DNA from: an uncultured Lachnospiraceae bacterium
GTDB lineage: Bacteria > Bacillota > Clostridia > Lachnospirales > Lachnospiraceae
DNA length: 64,000 bases
NCBI GenBank assembly: GCA_947594855.1
Contig: CANQEL010000003.1
Coordinates: forward strand, 103,120 to 167,119
Direction of reading: 5' to 3'
The first letter of the stretch is position 1, and every line of letters begins with the position of its first letter. Positions 29,676-38,417 of this stretch are shown here, one piece after another. Both the position numbers and the translations under genes were made by a program. Under the pieces are notes generated by a model. It saw only the letters and a list, made by a program, of their open reading frames with translations. It ran no database searches and was not told the origin of the DNA.

Positions 29676-32258
29676 GTGCACAGCCATAATATAAATAACA
29701 TTATTGCCGGATTTTCTTCCTCGTCTTCTACCGGGCTTTCTGCCGCACAGGCAAAACAGCTTTTACAAAAATACGGAAAAAACGAACTCCCTTCAGCCTC
29801 TTCAAACAGCTTTCTTAAAATGTTTTTTATGCAGTTTAAGGATTTCATGATATATACCCTTCTTTGCGCTGCCGGAATATCTTTTGCCGTTTCATATATA
29901 AACGGAGAGCCGGATTTTATTGAGCCGGGAATAATTCTTATTATAATAATTGTCAATGCCCTTATAGGCGTATTTCAGGAAAAGAAAGCAGAACACTCAC
30001 TTGCGGCGCTTAAAAAAATGACCGCTCCATCTGCCACAGTCCTCAGGGATTCCTCCTGGCAGAAAATCCCTTCAGCAGATATTGTACCCGGTGATATAAT
30101 TATGCTGGAAACTGGGTATCTTGTTCCCGCAGACACAAGAATAATAACATCCCATAACCTTATGGCAGACGAGTCATCATTTACCGGGGAATCACAGCCT
30201 GTAAGCAAATATCCTGACACTCTTTCACCTGATACACATCTTAGCGACAGGCATAATATGGTATATTCAGGCTGCATGATATGTTACGGCCATGGTATAG
30301 GAATCGTATGTGCAACAGGGGTAAATACCGAGCTTGGAGCAATAGCGGATATGCTGATTGGTGAAGATGCACCTGAAACCCCTTTGCAAAAACGCCTTGC
30401 AGTAACAGGCAAAATATTAAGCATTACAGCCCTCCTAATATGTATAATTATATTTGTGGCCGGCGTTATAATGAAACGCCCGATAATAGATATGTTTATG
30501 ACTTCAGTAAGCCTTGCAGTAGCGGCAATACCCGAAGGGCTTCCTGCCATTGTCACAATAATGCTTTCCCTTGGCGTAACAAAAATGGCGGAAAACAATG
30601 CTATAATAAGGAAACTTCCTGCTGTTGAGACCCTTGGCAGCACAACTGTAATATGCTCCGACAAAACAGGCACTCTTACACAAAATAAAATGCACGTAAT
30701 TAAAGAGTATTGCTTTTCAGGCGAAATCCCCTTATCTTCCCCGTATGGGAAAAAGCTTCTCTGTATGTGCTCATTATGTAACAATTCTATAATCCAAAAT
30801 ACCGAAACAATCGGTGAACCTACTGAAAATGCACTGCTTAATGCCGCTAATGATTCCGGCATTGATATATATGCGCTTAAAAAAAGATACAGGCGTATAC
30901 AGGAAATACCTTTTGATTCTACAAGGAAATTAATGACAACCCTTCACACAGACAATAACACCACCTTTTCAATTACAAAAGGCGCTCCGGAAATACTTAT
31001 ACCATTATGCACACATTATGAGTCCGGCAACGGCAAAATACTTCCCCTTAATTATTCAATGCGCAGGCAGCTGCTCTCAAAAAACAATCTATATGCATCA
31101 GAAGGCCTTAGGATTCTTTCCGTGGCATATAAAAATGATATTTCCACACATGACATTAAAAATTGTGAATCCGGACTTACTTTTGCAGGTTTTATAGCGC
31201 TGATTGACCCGCCAAGAAAAGAAGCATACCATGCGGTAAAAGAATGTATAAATGCGGGTATCAGGCCCGTAATGATTACCGGCGACCATGCCGCTACCGC
31301 TGCAAAGATTGCGTCTGAGCTTGGTATTAAAGACAAAAATTCCAAAGTCATAACCGGAAGTATGCTTTCTGAAATGTCTGATGAAGAGTTGGATAAAAAT
31401 ATAAGTAAATACCGTGTATTTGCAAGAGTTCTTCCTGAACACAAATTAAGAATTGTACGTTCACTGCAAAAAAACGGTGAGATTGTTGCAATGACAGGCG
31501 ACGGAGTAAATGACGCTCCCGCATTAAAAGCTTCCGACATCGGCTGCGCAATGGGAATCACAGGAACTGACGTTGCAAAAAATGCATCCGACATGATTCT
31601 TGAGGATGATAATTTTTCCACAATAACGCTTGCCGTACGCGAAGGAAGACGTATATATGACAATATTAAAAAATCCATACATTTTCTCATTTCCTGCAAT
31701 ATAGGCGAAATAATTACAATATTTTTTGCGATATTATTTGGGCTTACAGCCCCGTTATGCGCCGTACAGCTTTTGTGGATTAATCTCATAACAGATTCAT
31801 TTCCTGCACTATCCCTTGGAATGGAGCCGCCTGATAAAAATATAATGAAAAGGCCTCCCGTATCTCCGGATGCAGGTATATTTTCCGGCGGCCTGGGTCT
31901 TAAAATAGCTCTCGAAGGAGCCTTTATAGGAAGTCTTGCCCTGACAGCATATGCCATAGGCCTTAACACCAGTCCTGCAAGCGCAAACACAATGTGTTTC
32001 GCAGTACTCGGACTTACACAGCTGTTTCATGCTTTTAATTCAAGAAGCGATAAATCTCTTTTTGAAATAGGATTTTTTAAAAACAGGAAACTTGTCATAT
32101 CAACAATACTATGCGCCTTCCTGCAGGCTGTTACTATATGCGTTCCCGCACTTAATCCGGTATTTAATACAGTTATGCTAAGCGCCTGGCAATGGGTTGT
32201 GGTTATTGGATTGTCATTTATGCCGATTCCCGTAATAGAATTGCAGAAAAGGATATGA
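29676..32258 (+). CDS. P-type Ca2+-transporting ATPase (P2A, SERCA-like)
   Basis: An 860-aa cation pump exporting Ca2+ (possibly Mn2+) using ATP. N-terminal cation ATPase domain, the actuator motif FTGES, the M4 ligand motif AAIPEGLPAIVTI, phosphorylation site Asp329 in CSDKTGTLTQNKM, hinge MTGDGVNDAPALKASDIG, and C-terminal helices with LLWINLITDSFPALSLGMEPP. The IPEGLP motif identifies the P2 class. The GTG start at 29676 has GGAGG 7 nt upstream. It is monocistronic, with a candidate structured RNA just downstream. Large antisense ORFs across it are shadows. Confidence 0.94.
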   Translation: MHSHNINNIIAGFSSSSSTGLSAAQAKQLLQKYGKNELPSASSNSFLKMFFMQFKDFMIYTLLCAAGISFAVSYINGEPDFIEPGIILIIIIVNALIGVFQEKKAEHSLAALKKMTAPSATVLRDSSWQKIPSADIVPGDIIMLETGYLVPADTRIITSHNLMADESSFTGESQPVSKYPDTLSPDTHLSDRHNMVYSGCMICYGHGIGIVCATGVNTELGAIADMLIGEDAPETPLQKRLAVTGKILSITALLICIIIFVAGVIMKRPIIDMFMTSVSLAVAAIPEGLPAIVTIMLSLGVTKMAENNAIIRKLPAVETLGSTTVICSDKTGTLTQNKMHVIKEYCFSGEIPLSSPYGKKLLCMCSLCNNSIIQNTETIGEPTENALLNAANDSGIDIYALKKRYRRIQEIPFDSTRKLMTTLHTDNNTTFSITKGAPEILIPLCTHYESGNGKILPLNYSMRRQLLSKNNLYASEGLRILSVAYKNDISTHDIKNCESGLTFAGFIALIDPPRKEAYHAVKECINAGIRPVMITGDHAATAAKIASELGIKDKNSKVITGSMLSEMSDEELDKNISKYRVFARVLPEHKLRIVRSLQKNGEIVAMTGDGVNDAPALKASDIGCAMGITGTDVAKNASDMILEDDNFSTITLAVREGRRIYDNIKKSIHFLISCNIGEIITIFFAILFGLTAPLCAVQLLWINLITDSFPALSLGMEPPDKNIMKRPPVSPDAGIFSGGLGLKIALEGAFIGSLALTAYAIGLNTSPASANTMCFAVLGLTQLFHAFNSRSDKSLFEIGFFKNRKLVISTILCAFLQAVTICVPALNPVFNTVMLSAWQWVVVIGLSFMPIPVIELQKRI

Positions 32259-32283
32259 GTTAAATATCTGATTAAATTTCATA

Positions 32284-32410
32284 CACCCACCCGTATTAAT
32301 ATTAACGTCTATTCTTCCTATCAGTCAGACAGCAGACCTCTGTACATCCGGGCAGCTGCGGAGCAAGTCCGTAGCCGCCTGTCTGTACATCATAGAAAGG
32401 GGTAACCATC
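32284..32410 (+). ncRNA. Candidate structured non-coding RNA (family unresolved, possibly raiA-like)
   Basis: The gap between two convergent genes holds nested complementary segments: ACCC/GGGT outermost, CTTCCTAT (32314-32321) with ATAGAAAG (32392-32399, one mismatch), CAGACAG (32326-32332) with CTGTCTG (32379-32385), and a 12-bp apical hairpin GGCAGCTGCGGA/TCCGTAGCCGCC with loop GCAAG. This nested architecture in an AT-rich intergenic gap suggests a functional RNA. The plus strand is favoured by the GNRA-like loop and the GGGGTAACC tail. I do not have a firm family match; raiA-type RNA is my best guess. No obvious terminator follows. Confidence 0.5.
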
Positions 32411-32456
32411 AAAATAAAAGAATGTTATCATAAAAGTAAAAAGGTATAAATTTAAA

Positions 32457-35400
32457 TTAGTATGCACGTTTACACAATTTCATACCCTGAATATTATATT
32501 GCCTTTCCTGATTAGTAGTTTTTGTGATACATATCACGTTTGCACTATTATCGACTGGAATTTCAAAACTGGAAATTGTATTAGCTTTCCAACATGATTG
32601 TACTGATGTTTTTGCACAGCTAACCGATGTTTCATTACCTACAATCTTAGATTTCAAATCTTCTTTTGAAGCAATTACTTCATCACCCACATTAGCAAAA
32701 TATGCGGAACCAATAACTCCCAATTCACTATACATCTTACAGTCAATCGAAGCATAATCTAAATTCACTGCCGATTTATCAGGCTTTATGTAGAATGCCA
32801 CAACATCCTTTGGACCAAGTTTTACTTCACATTCCCCATCTCTGAAAGTGATTTTATCCTCACTCACATTTGTATATGCCAGATTTTCCTTAGTCATTTC
32901 TATGACAAGATTCTCAGACTCATACGGATGCTCTTTCAGGAAAGTTATGGAGGTAATCGTTATCTTCTTATTTTTCGTTGTAAAGCTTATATCCAACGCC
33001 ACCGGGTTTTCCTGAAGCTTATCCTCATCACTGGCCTTTGCCGTCATATATCCGGTCTTAAGATAATAACACTCCGTGTTTTCAGTATCCTGTGTAACAG
33101 CTTTGGACCAAAGCTGAGTTCCGCCTCCATATTTTGATGAAGTATCCGTCATGCCCAAAACGGTAGAAAGTGTCATGCTTACTTTACTGCCATCGTCTGC
33201 TTTGGCACAAACTTTTATGGCTTCATACTGCCTGAAATCAAATCCAGATTTATCCGCATTTAGATAGAGGCCTAAGTTTTGTTGATTAGTCGCTGCAGTC
33301 ACCTCAATCCCCTCCTGGGTAAAAGCAAGGTTTTCAATGGTTGAGTACGCCTTGTTCGCTTCTGTCAAATCTAGTGTATAGTCCTGGACTTCAGGTGCTT
33401 TTACAGTAAGTGTAAGTGTTTTTTTCAAACTCGGATTTGACTTTGGTATAGCGACGATATTGATTTCGGTTCCGCCCGCAACATTTGCACCAACAGTAAG
33501 GTTTCCGCCTGCGTCAATGGAACATCCCGGCACTTCGGGTTCTATGCTAAGATTAATGGTGGTGTCTGGATTCTTACCATCTTTTGAATTGATCTCAGTA
33601 TATATTTTTATACTTGTACCGGGTTCTATCTCAGTTACTCTATCTACTCTATCACCGGCATAAATAATAAAGCCCGTAACCTTAGGTATTCTCACTCCAA
33701 GCGTAACAGTTCCAAAAATTTCAGGATTACTTTTTGAAACTGCCTTCACTGTAAAGCTTGTTCCTTCCTGCACATCTTTATCAATCGTTACCTTCCCGTC
33801 GGTCTTGTTAATCCTTATTCCCTCAACAGCAGGTTCAATGCTCCATTCAACTGCTGTTGAATAATTTCCGGTTCCGCTGACTGTCGCTGAAAGCTGTGTT
33901 ACAGTATCAGAATAAAGCTTGGTACCCTCTTTCGTATCTATTGTCACTTTAGTCACTGCAGGTGCCTCTGTGGGTGCTTCCGTCGCCTCCGGGTCTTTCG
34001 TCGGCTCCGTTGTCGGCGGTGCAACCGTCACATCCCTTACAAGCGTTATGGATTTTATCTTAATCTCTGCCAGCGGGTCAGCCGTATCCTCTTTCTGATA
34101 GGTGTTGTATTTTATGAACACTCCCTGCGCGGCATCCTTTATGCCTGACAGATTCAGTGTGTATGGACTTGAGCCCGCACTGAACGTTGTATACTGCTCG
34201 CTTCCTACTATTGGGCATTTCGAGCTGTCTGCTCCTGACCAGTAGTCTGTGGCTGCACCCGCAGGTATCTCACCCTTAAGGCTTACCGCCATCTCGTATG
34301 CCTTTTCTGTCTCATATGAGATTTCCAGGCTCTTATACTGCGACAGGTCTACGGATGTATGCGCGTCGTTCAGGTAGAAACATATGCCGTGTCCGCTGTC
34401 TGCAGATGAAAGGGCTACGCTTACCGTTCCGTCCTCGTTATACTCCGCTGTTCCTTTTGCATCCATGAACGCCTCGTTTGCCTTGTTTATGTTTACCTTA
34501 AGGTCTGCATACGGGTCTTCCGTTACAGAAGGTTCATCTGTAGTTCCCGGCTCTTCCGATGTGTCAGGTTCTGCTGATGTACCGGGTTCCTCTGATGTTC
34601 CAGGCCCAGGTTCCTCTGTTGCCGGTGGCTGTGTGGATACCGTTGCAGGGTCTTTTATGAGTTTTATGGATTTTATCGTCATTTCTGCATCAGGAAGGCT
34701 TGCTGCATCTCCCGCATTGTAAGTGTTGTATTTTATGAACACTCCGCCTGCCGTTTCCTTTATGCTGCTTATGTCAAGCCTGTATTCTCCCTCGCCCTTG
34801 CTGAATGTTGTATACTGCTCGCTTCCTACTATCGGACATTTAGAGCTGTCTGCTCCGTCCCAGTAGCTCTCTGCTGCGGTATCCGGTATATATTCCTTAA
34901 GGCTTATTGCCATCTCATATGCATCATTTGAATTATATGCTATGACAAGCTCCTTATAATCCGTAAGGTCTACCGAAAGTTTTTCCGCATTAAGGTAGAA
35001 GCATATGCCGTGTCCGCTGTCTGCAGGTGAAAGGGCTACGCTTACCGTTCCGTCCTCATTATATGTGGCTTCCTCTGCTGCGAATGCCTGGTTTGCTTTT
35101 GTCATCGGTACTACAAGCTCAGATGCATACGGGTCGTTAGTCACTGTCGGCCTGTCAGGAGCATCCGTCGGCTTTACTGTAGGCGGTGCATCTGTTTTAG
35201 GCGCTTCCGTTGCAGGTTTATCCGTCACGTCAGGCACGTCAGTTGCCGTACCGCCCGGTCCGGCTGTAGGTACATCCGTATTTTTGGGTATAATAATAGA
35301 AGGATCCTGCGGTATGTCCTGTGTCTGACCCTTCGTCTTTACTGTTACAGTACACTTAAGCCTGGTAACCTTTTTTCCAAGCTTATATACTGCCGTTATT

Positions 35401-35691
35401 TTTGCTTTTCCTTCACTTACGCCCTTTATTACTGCGCATGCTTTGTTTCCTTTTGTCTTTGTCTTTTTCTTTAAGATCTTTACTACTGATTTTTTGCTGG
35501 TCTTCCAGCTTACCTTTGCTTCCTTTTTGCCGTTCTTTAATTTAATAACGGCCTTCTTTCCAACTTTTACAGTTACCTTTTTCTTAAGGGATGGCTTTTT
35601 TACCCCCCCCCGCACGAATTTGGCCTGCCGGTACGAGCGTGAGCGCAAGCGTCAGGCACATGAGTGCGGCGATACTTCTTTTTGCCTTCAT
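32457..35691 (-). pseudogene. Large repetitive surface protein, frame broken by a G9 tract (possibly phase-variable)
   Basis: From ATG 35691 (TTGGAGA about 8 nt upstream) a good signal peptide is read (MKAKRSIAALMCLTLALTLV...), but a run of nine G (plus-strand C, 35603-35611) shifts the frame to a stop within a few codons. With eight G the signal peptide continues directly into the 1063-aa ORF ending at 32457. The ORF-track TTG start has no SD. The mature protein has a lysine-rich Big2 domain, Pro/Thr/Glu-rich linkers, two near-identical modules of about 150 residues (GHGICFYLN..., SSKCPIVGSEQYTTF), Ig-like domains and two diverged module copies. It is probably a carbohydrate-binding surface protein. 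The tract may be a genuine OFF state, decay, or a sequencing error. Confidence 0.8.
34380..35075 (-). repeat. Internal direct repeat of about 620 bp period in the surface-protein gene
   Basis: The segment near 34384-34440 is repeated almost identically near 35005-35060 (both contain GCCGTGTCCGCTGTCTGCAG), and the surrounding modules encode the same domain twice. Recombination between them would delete one module in frame. Confidence 0.85.
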
Positions 35692-35717
35692 AAGTTTATT
35701 CTCCAATCATTTTACTT

Positions 35718-35740
35718 GGGTGCGGGATATCCACGCACCC
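35718..35740 (-). promoter_or_regulatory. Hairpin in leader of the surface-protein gene
   Basis: GGGTGCG and CGCACCC (7 bp, perfect) flank a short loop about 27 nt upstream of the ATG at 35691. It could modulate mRNA stability or translation. The rest of 35692-35947 shows nothing I recognise. Confidence 0.4.
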
Positions 35741-35947
35741 TGTATATCTATATTACATCTTTATTATTTATTTGTAAATAGCTGACCGCTTTTTTATGAA
35801 ATGCTGTTATTGCGACAAAATACGCGCAAATCACCAGATTAAGGTGAATATGAAATTATTAAATTTTTAGAAACTGCACCGGCAAATGCCTTTTATGCCA
35901 GGATTAATTTAGAAATATAACGTATGTATATATTGGATAAGTTAAAA

Positions 35948-36091
35948 CATCCGGACAGGCATAGCTCTCTGTTATAAGACTGTTTGAGGCCGCCGGTGCT
36001 TAAACAGCGTTTTCTGCTATTTTATGCACCGTTTAGTGACGAAACAAGTGAAAACGTGTCTTATAACGGAGAACCCATGCCTGTCCGGACG
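35948..36091 (+). repeat. Long-hairpin intergenic element, copy A
   Basis: A 144-bp element bounded by imperfect inverted repeats of 33/34 bp (CCGGACAGGCAT ... ATGCCTGTCCGG; GTTATAAGAC ... GTCTTATAAC), with inner stems such as CGGTGC/GCACCG. A second copy lies at 39415-39572 with about 85% identity over the central 95 bp. It ends shortly before the target of the IS and, once the IS is removed, about 80 bp upstream of the type I antitoxin promoter. It may be a MITE or a structured regulatory element. Confidence 0.75.
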
Positions 36092-36107
36092 CTGTTTACT
36101 CTATGCA

Positions 36108-36134
36108 ATATTATAATTTATGTATTTCAAAATA
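36108..36134. repeat. 27-bp target site duplication, left copy
   Basis: The 27 bp directly left of the IS (starting ATATTATAATTTATG) are repeated exactly at 37329-37355. IS1202-type elements are known for target duplications of about 24-29 bp. Confidence 0.8.
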
Positions 36135-36244
36135 TGTTGGGATACAATAGATAGGTAACATAGAAAATAAAATACAAGGATTCACCTTTGTATGATATAT
36201 TGTAATTGAGAAGAAACAATTATCAGAAAGGGGAGAATCCTTGC

Positions 36245-37168
36245 ATGTCAATAATAACACAACAGAAATATCAACGTCAACGTATGGTTAAATATGCCCG
36301 GAATCATTCCGTGACTGAAACAGCAATACGTTACAGGGTAAGCCGAAAAACCGTATATAAATGGCTGGCACGGTATGATGGCACCGCCATGAGTTTAGAG
36401 GATCGCAGCCATAGGCCAAAAACATCACCCAGAGCCCACACGGAAGGAGAACTCAGAAAAATACGCCGCAGGTTAAAAAGGCACCATTGGACAGACCTGA
36501 TACTGGTATATCAGGAACTGGTGGAAAGAGACGGGTATAAACGGAGTTATGGGGGATTCAAAAGAATCTGTGCAAAATTAAAAGCGGCAAAACCGAAAAA
36601 ATCAAAAAAGGACAGGAAGCCAAAGCCATACAAACGTGCAGAATACCCGGGACAGAAAATACAGATAGACGTAAAATATGTACCGTCATACTGTCCGACA
36701 AACGGTGAAAAGTATTATCAGTATACAGCAGTTGATGAGTGCAGCCGGTGGACATACCGGGAAATGTATGATGAACACAGTACATACAGTTCAAAGGATT
36801 TTCTGGAGAAGCTGATAAAGAATGCGCCTTTTCCGATAAGGGAAGTGCAGACAGATAATGGTACGGAATTTACAAACAGACTGATAGTAACAAAGAGTGA
36901 TCATTTAACACTGTTTGAAGGAGAACTGCTAAGACTTAAGATAATATACAACCGCATACAGATAGCAACGCCAAGGCATAATGGGAAAGTGGAGAGGCAG
37001 CACCGCATAGACGAGGAAAGATTTTACAAATATATGAGGATGTATAATCTTGAGGATGGAAGGAAGCAGCTGGCAGTATATCAGAAGAAATCAAATAATT
37101 ATATGAAGACATGCCTGAACATGATGACACCGAACCAGGTGCTAGAGAAGTATCTGGGAATCATGTAA
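36245..37168 (+). CDS. IS481/IS1202-type DDE transposase
   Basis: A 307-aa transposase starting at ATG 36245 (AAAGGGGAG about 8 nt upstream); the ORF-track start is 39 nt earlier. N-terminal HTH (SVTETAIRYRVSRKTVYKWLARY) recognises the ends. The integrase core (about 125-300) has the DDE triad: Asp in IQIDVKYV, Asp in VQTDNGTEF, Glu in HNGKVERQHRIDEERF. The ending MTPNQVLEKY is typical of IS481. No frameshift is present, so the protein is probably active. Confidence 0.93.
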   Translation: MSIITQQKYQRQRMVKYARNHSVTETAIRYRVSRKTVYKWLARYDGTAMSLEDRSHRPKTSPRAHTEGELRKIRRRLKRHHWTDLILVYQELVERDGYKRSYGGFKRICAKLKAAKPKKSKKDRKPKPYKRAEYPGQKIQIDVKYVPSYCPTNGEKYYQYTAVDECSRWTYREMYDEHSTYSSKDFLEKLIKNAPFPIREVQTDNGTEFTNRLIVTKSDHLTLFEGELLRLKIIYNRIQIATPRHNGKVERQHRIDEERFYKYMRMYNLEDGRKQLAVYQKKSNNYMKTCLNMMTPNQVLEKYLGIM

Positions 37169-37222
37169 AGGGGTAGTTAAGAGCAACAGCATTTTCTGCT
37201 GTTGCGTACAAAGAAATTATAT

Positions 37223-37292
37223 CATACATTAAATATGTCAAGGTCAGGTAGTATTCTCTGAGAGAATCTCCACCTTACCCTTGACATAATTA
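37223..37292. repeat. Long palindrome at the right end of the IS
   Basis: ATGTCAAGG, AGGT and ATTCTC are mirrored by AGAGAAT, ACCT and CCTTGACAT around a 2-nt centre, giving an imperfect cruciform of about 65 bp. It could end transposase transcription or bind transposase. It contains two TGTCAAGG motifs. Confidence 0.65.
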
Positions 37293-37328
37293 AAGGTGAA
37301 AGTGTTACCAATCATTGACACCTATACA

Positions 37329-37355
37329 ATATTATAATTTATGTATTTCAAAATA
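37329..37355. repeat. 27-bp target site duplication, right copy
   Basis: Exact repeat of 36108-36134, directly after the TATACA end of the IS and just before the antitoxin promoter. Confidence 0.8.
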
Positions 37356-37359
37356 TGTA

Positions 37360-37388
37360 TTGACATTTTATTTATTATATGGTATTTT
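37360..37388 (+). promoter_or_regulatory. Antitoxin RNA promoter
   Basis: TTGACA (37360-37365), an exact 17-bp spacer and TATTTT (37383-37388) predict a start near 37395, directly ahead of the conserved antitoxin-like RNA and only 5 bp after the IS target duplication. Confidence 0.75.
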
Positions 37389-37394
37389 ATTCAT

Positions 37395-37485
37395 ATAAAA
37401 GCAACCGCCCACAAAGTGGTTAGCCTCAGGGTAAATTATAAACCTACCTTTACTGGCCAAGTAACAAGGTAGGTTTATTTATTTT
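37395..37485 (+). ncRNA. Candidate type I antitoxin RNA
   Basis: A short RNA of about 90 nt would run from the promoter at 37360-37388 to the hairpin terminator AAACCTACCTT/AAGGTAGGTTT (37440-37450 with 37466-37476) followed by ATTTATTTT. It contains the hairpin-forming CCGCCCACAAAGTGG and GCCTCAGGGT. It converges on the 31-aa toxin ORF, sharing the terminator region, the arrangement of TxpA/RatA and BsrG/SR4 systems where the antitoxin pairs with the 3' end of the toxin mRNA. Confidence 0.7.
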
Positions 37486-37574
37486 CGCTTGTTTTTCCTA
37501 TCTATGTAGGCAAGCAGTGCAATAAGAAATGTTCCAAAAAGAATTAACAATGTTAAAACTTCATATGTACTCAT
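37479..37574 (-). CDS. 31-aa hydrophobic type I toxin (putative holin-like, TxpA/BsrG class)
   Basis: Too short for the ORF track. ATG 37574 to TAA 37479 encodes MSTYEVLTLLILFGTF... followed by LIALLAYIDRKNKRK: a short N-terminus, one membrane helix and a basic tail. This is the hallmark of the small membrane toxins annotated as putative holin-like toxins in Firmicutes. The antitoxin RNA is encoded convergently. Oddly there is no Shine-Dalgarno: the upstream sequence is the end of a truncated radical SAM ORF whose stop overlaps the toxin start region, so the toxin's own leader seems lost. It may be silent or translated weakly. Confidence 0.8.
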   Translation of the reverse strand: MSTYEVLTLLILFGTFLIALLAYIDRKNKRK

Positions 37575-37761
37575 ATGGTTCTATGTACCAATCGAATATT
37601 TCAAACTCATGGGCATAGGGCTTAAATTCAGCGGCGATCTGTTTTAAGTCGTCGACCATCATATGCCCGTTTGGCGAATGTCCCACCCAACAGTGACGGC
37701 ACCGGTTTGGACAGCCGTACATATCAAGACAGACGGTCAGGCTTTTGAACATAGTTTCCAT
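37561..37761 (-). pseudogene. Truncated radical SAM protein (N-terminal 66 aa)
   Basis: A good start (GGAGG 8 nt before ATG 37761) leads into MYGCPNRCRHCWVGHSPNGHM, whose CxxxCxxC motif binds the radical-SAM 4Fe-4S cluster, but the frame stops after 66 residues, whereas radical SAM enzymes normally exceed 200. The break coincides with the start of the type I toxin ORF, so the gene was probably cut by insertion or deletion at that junction. GC is higher than the surroundings, as in the two GNAT genes just upstream, suggesting the group arrived by transfer. Confidence 0.8.
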
Positions 37762-37789
37762 TCTTCGTTCCTCCGGGGAAATACGCTAT

Positions 37790-38362
37790 TTATAATAGCT
37801 TGTTCCTAAAATAATCTTCTTTCAATATGCCACGTTCAACAATGTCTACCCGCTCGCCCGTCAGTAGTAGCCGATATGCTTTTCTGCGAGTTCCCTCATA
37901 CTTTAAGCCACATTTCTCCATGACGCGCGACGAGCCGATATTTTCCGCCGCATGGCTGCCACTTATGCGATAGAATCCGACTTCCTCAAAGCAGTAACGT
38001 AAAACCTCTGTGAGAGCTTCGGTCATAATTCCTTCGCCCCACCATGCTTTTCCCATGCAGTAACCGAGTCCACCCGTCTCCTGATACTCGTCAACGTTTC
38101 CCGCCTCAATATCGCCGATGAGAATATTCCCGTTCTTCAATACAATAGCCCAATGGTAGCAGTCCGGACGTTTGCATTCCTCCTCGCGCGCTTTCAAAAG
38201 GGCACGGGTGAGTGAAATATCGCCGTGTGGCATCCATGTCAGATATTTGGTCACATCCGGGTCGTTCATCCAGTTGGCGAAGGCTTCCTCAGCGTCACTT
38301 TCCCGCCACGGGCGCAAAATAAGACGCTCTGTTTGTAATTCCTTTGTACCTTTATGTTCCAT
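37790..38362 (-). CDS. GNAT N-acetyltransferase (RimJ/RimL type)
   Basis: A 190-aa acetyltransferase of the Acetyltransf_3 group: ELQTERLILRPWRESDAEEAF at the N-terminus, IGDIEAGNVDEYQETGGLGYCMGKAWWGEGIMTEAL forming the acetyl-CoA pyrophosphate loop, and NIGSSRVMEKCGLKYEGTRRKAYR at the C-terminus. ATG 38362 has GAGGAGG 8 nt upstream; the ORF-track start is leader. Family members acetylate ribosomal protein N-termini or small molecules, and no substrate can be assigned. It has clearly higher GC than neighbouring regions, suggesting transfer. Confidence 0.92.
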   Translation of the reverse strand: MEHKGTKELQTERLILRPWRESDAEEAFANWMNDPDVTKYLTWMPHGDISLTRALLKAREEECKRPDCYHWAIVLKNGNILIGDIEAGNVDEYQETGGLGYCMGKAWWGEGIMTEALTEVLRYCFEEVGFYRISGSHAAENIGSSRVMEKCGLKYEGTRRKAYRLLLTGERVDIVERGILKEDYFRNKLL

Positions 38363-38417
38363 TTTCAGTCCCTCCTCGTCAATTTCAGTTATCATTGTCT
38401 TTCCGACAAATAATCAT

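Larger units (their letters stand above)
36135..37328 (+). mobile_element. IS481/IS1202-like insertion sequence, 1194 bp
   Basis: The element begins TGTTGGGATAC and ends CACCTATACA. Its terminal 26 bp form imperfect inverted repeats, both starting TGT and sharing CAAT and GGTAACA blocks. It carries one DDE transposase gene and is flanked by a perfect 27-bp direct repeat. The right end contains a long palindrome. TGT...ACA ends fit the IS481 superfamily, and the long duplication fits the IS1202 group. The intact transposase, ends and perfect duplication suggest recent insertion. Confidence 0.82.

Noticed and set aside
31052-31990. 312-aa minus-strand ORF across the Ca2+ ATPase gene
   Set aside because: Exact antisense of the conserved P-type ATPase core; composition and lack of SD mark it as a shadow.
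36135-37328. Reading the 27-bp direct repeats as part of the hairpin element family rather than a target duplication
   Set aside because: The repeats abut TGT...ACA ends exactly on both sides and are perfectly identical, which fits insertion better, although some homology to the sequence after copy B exists.
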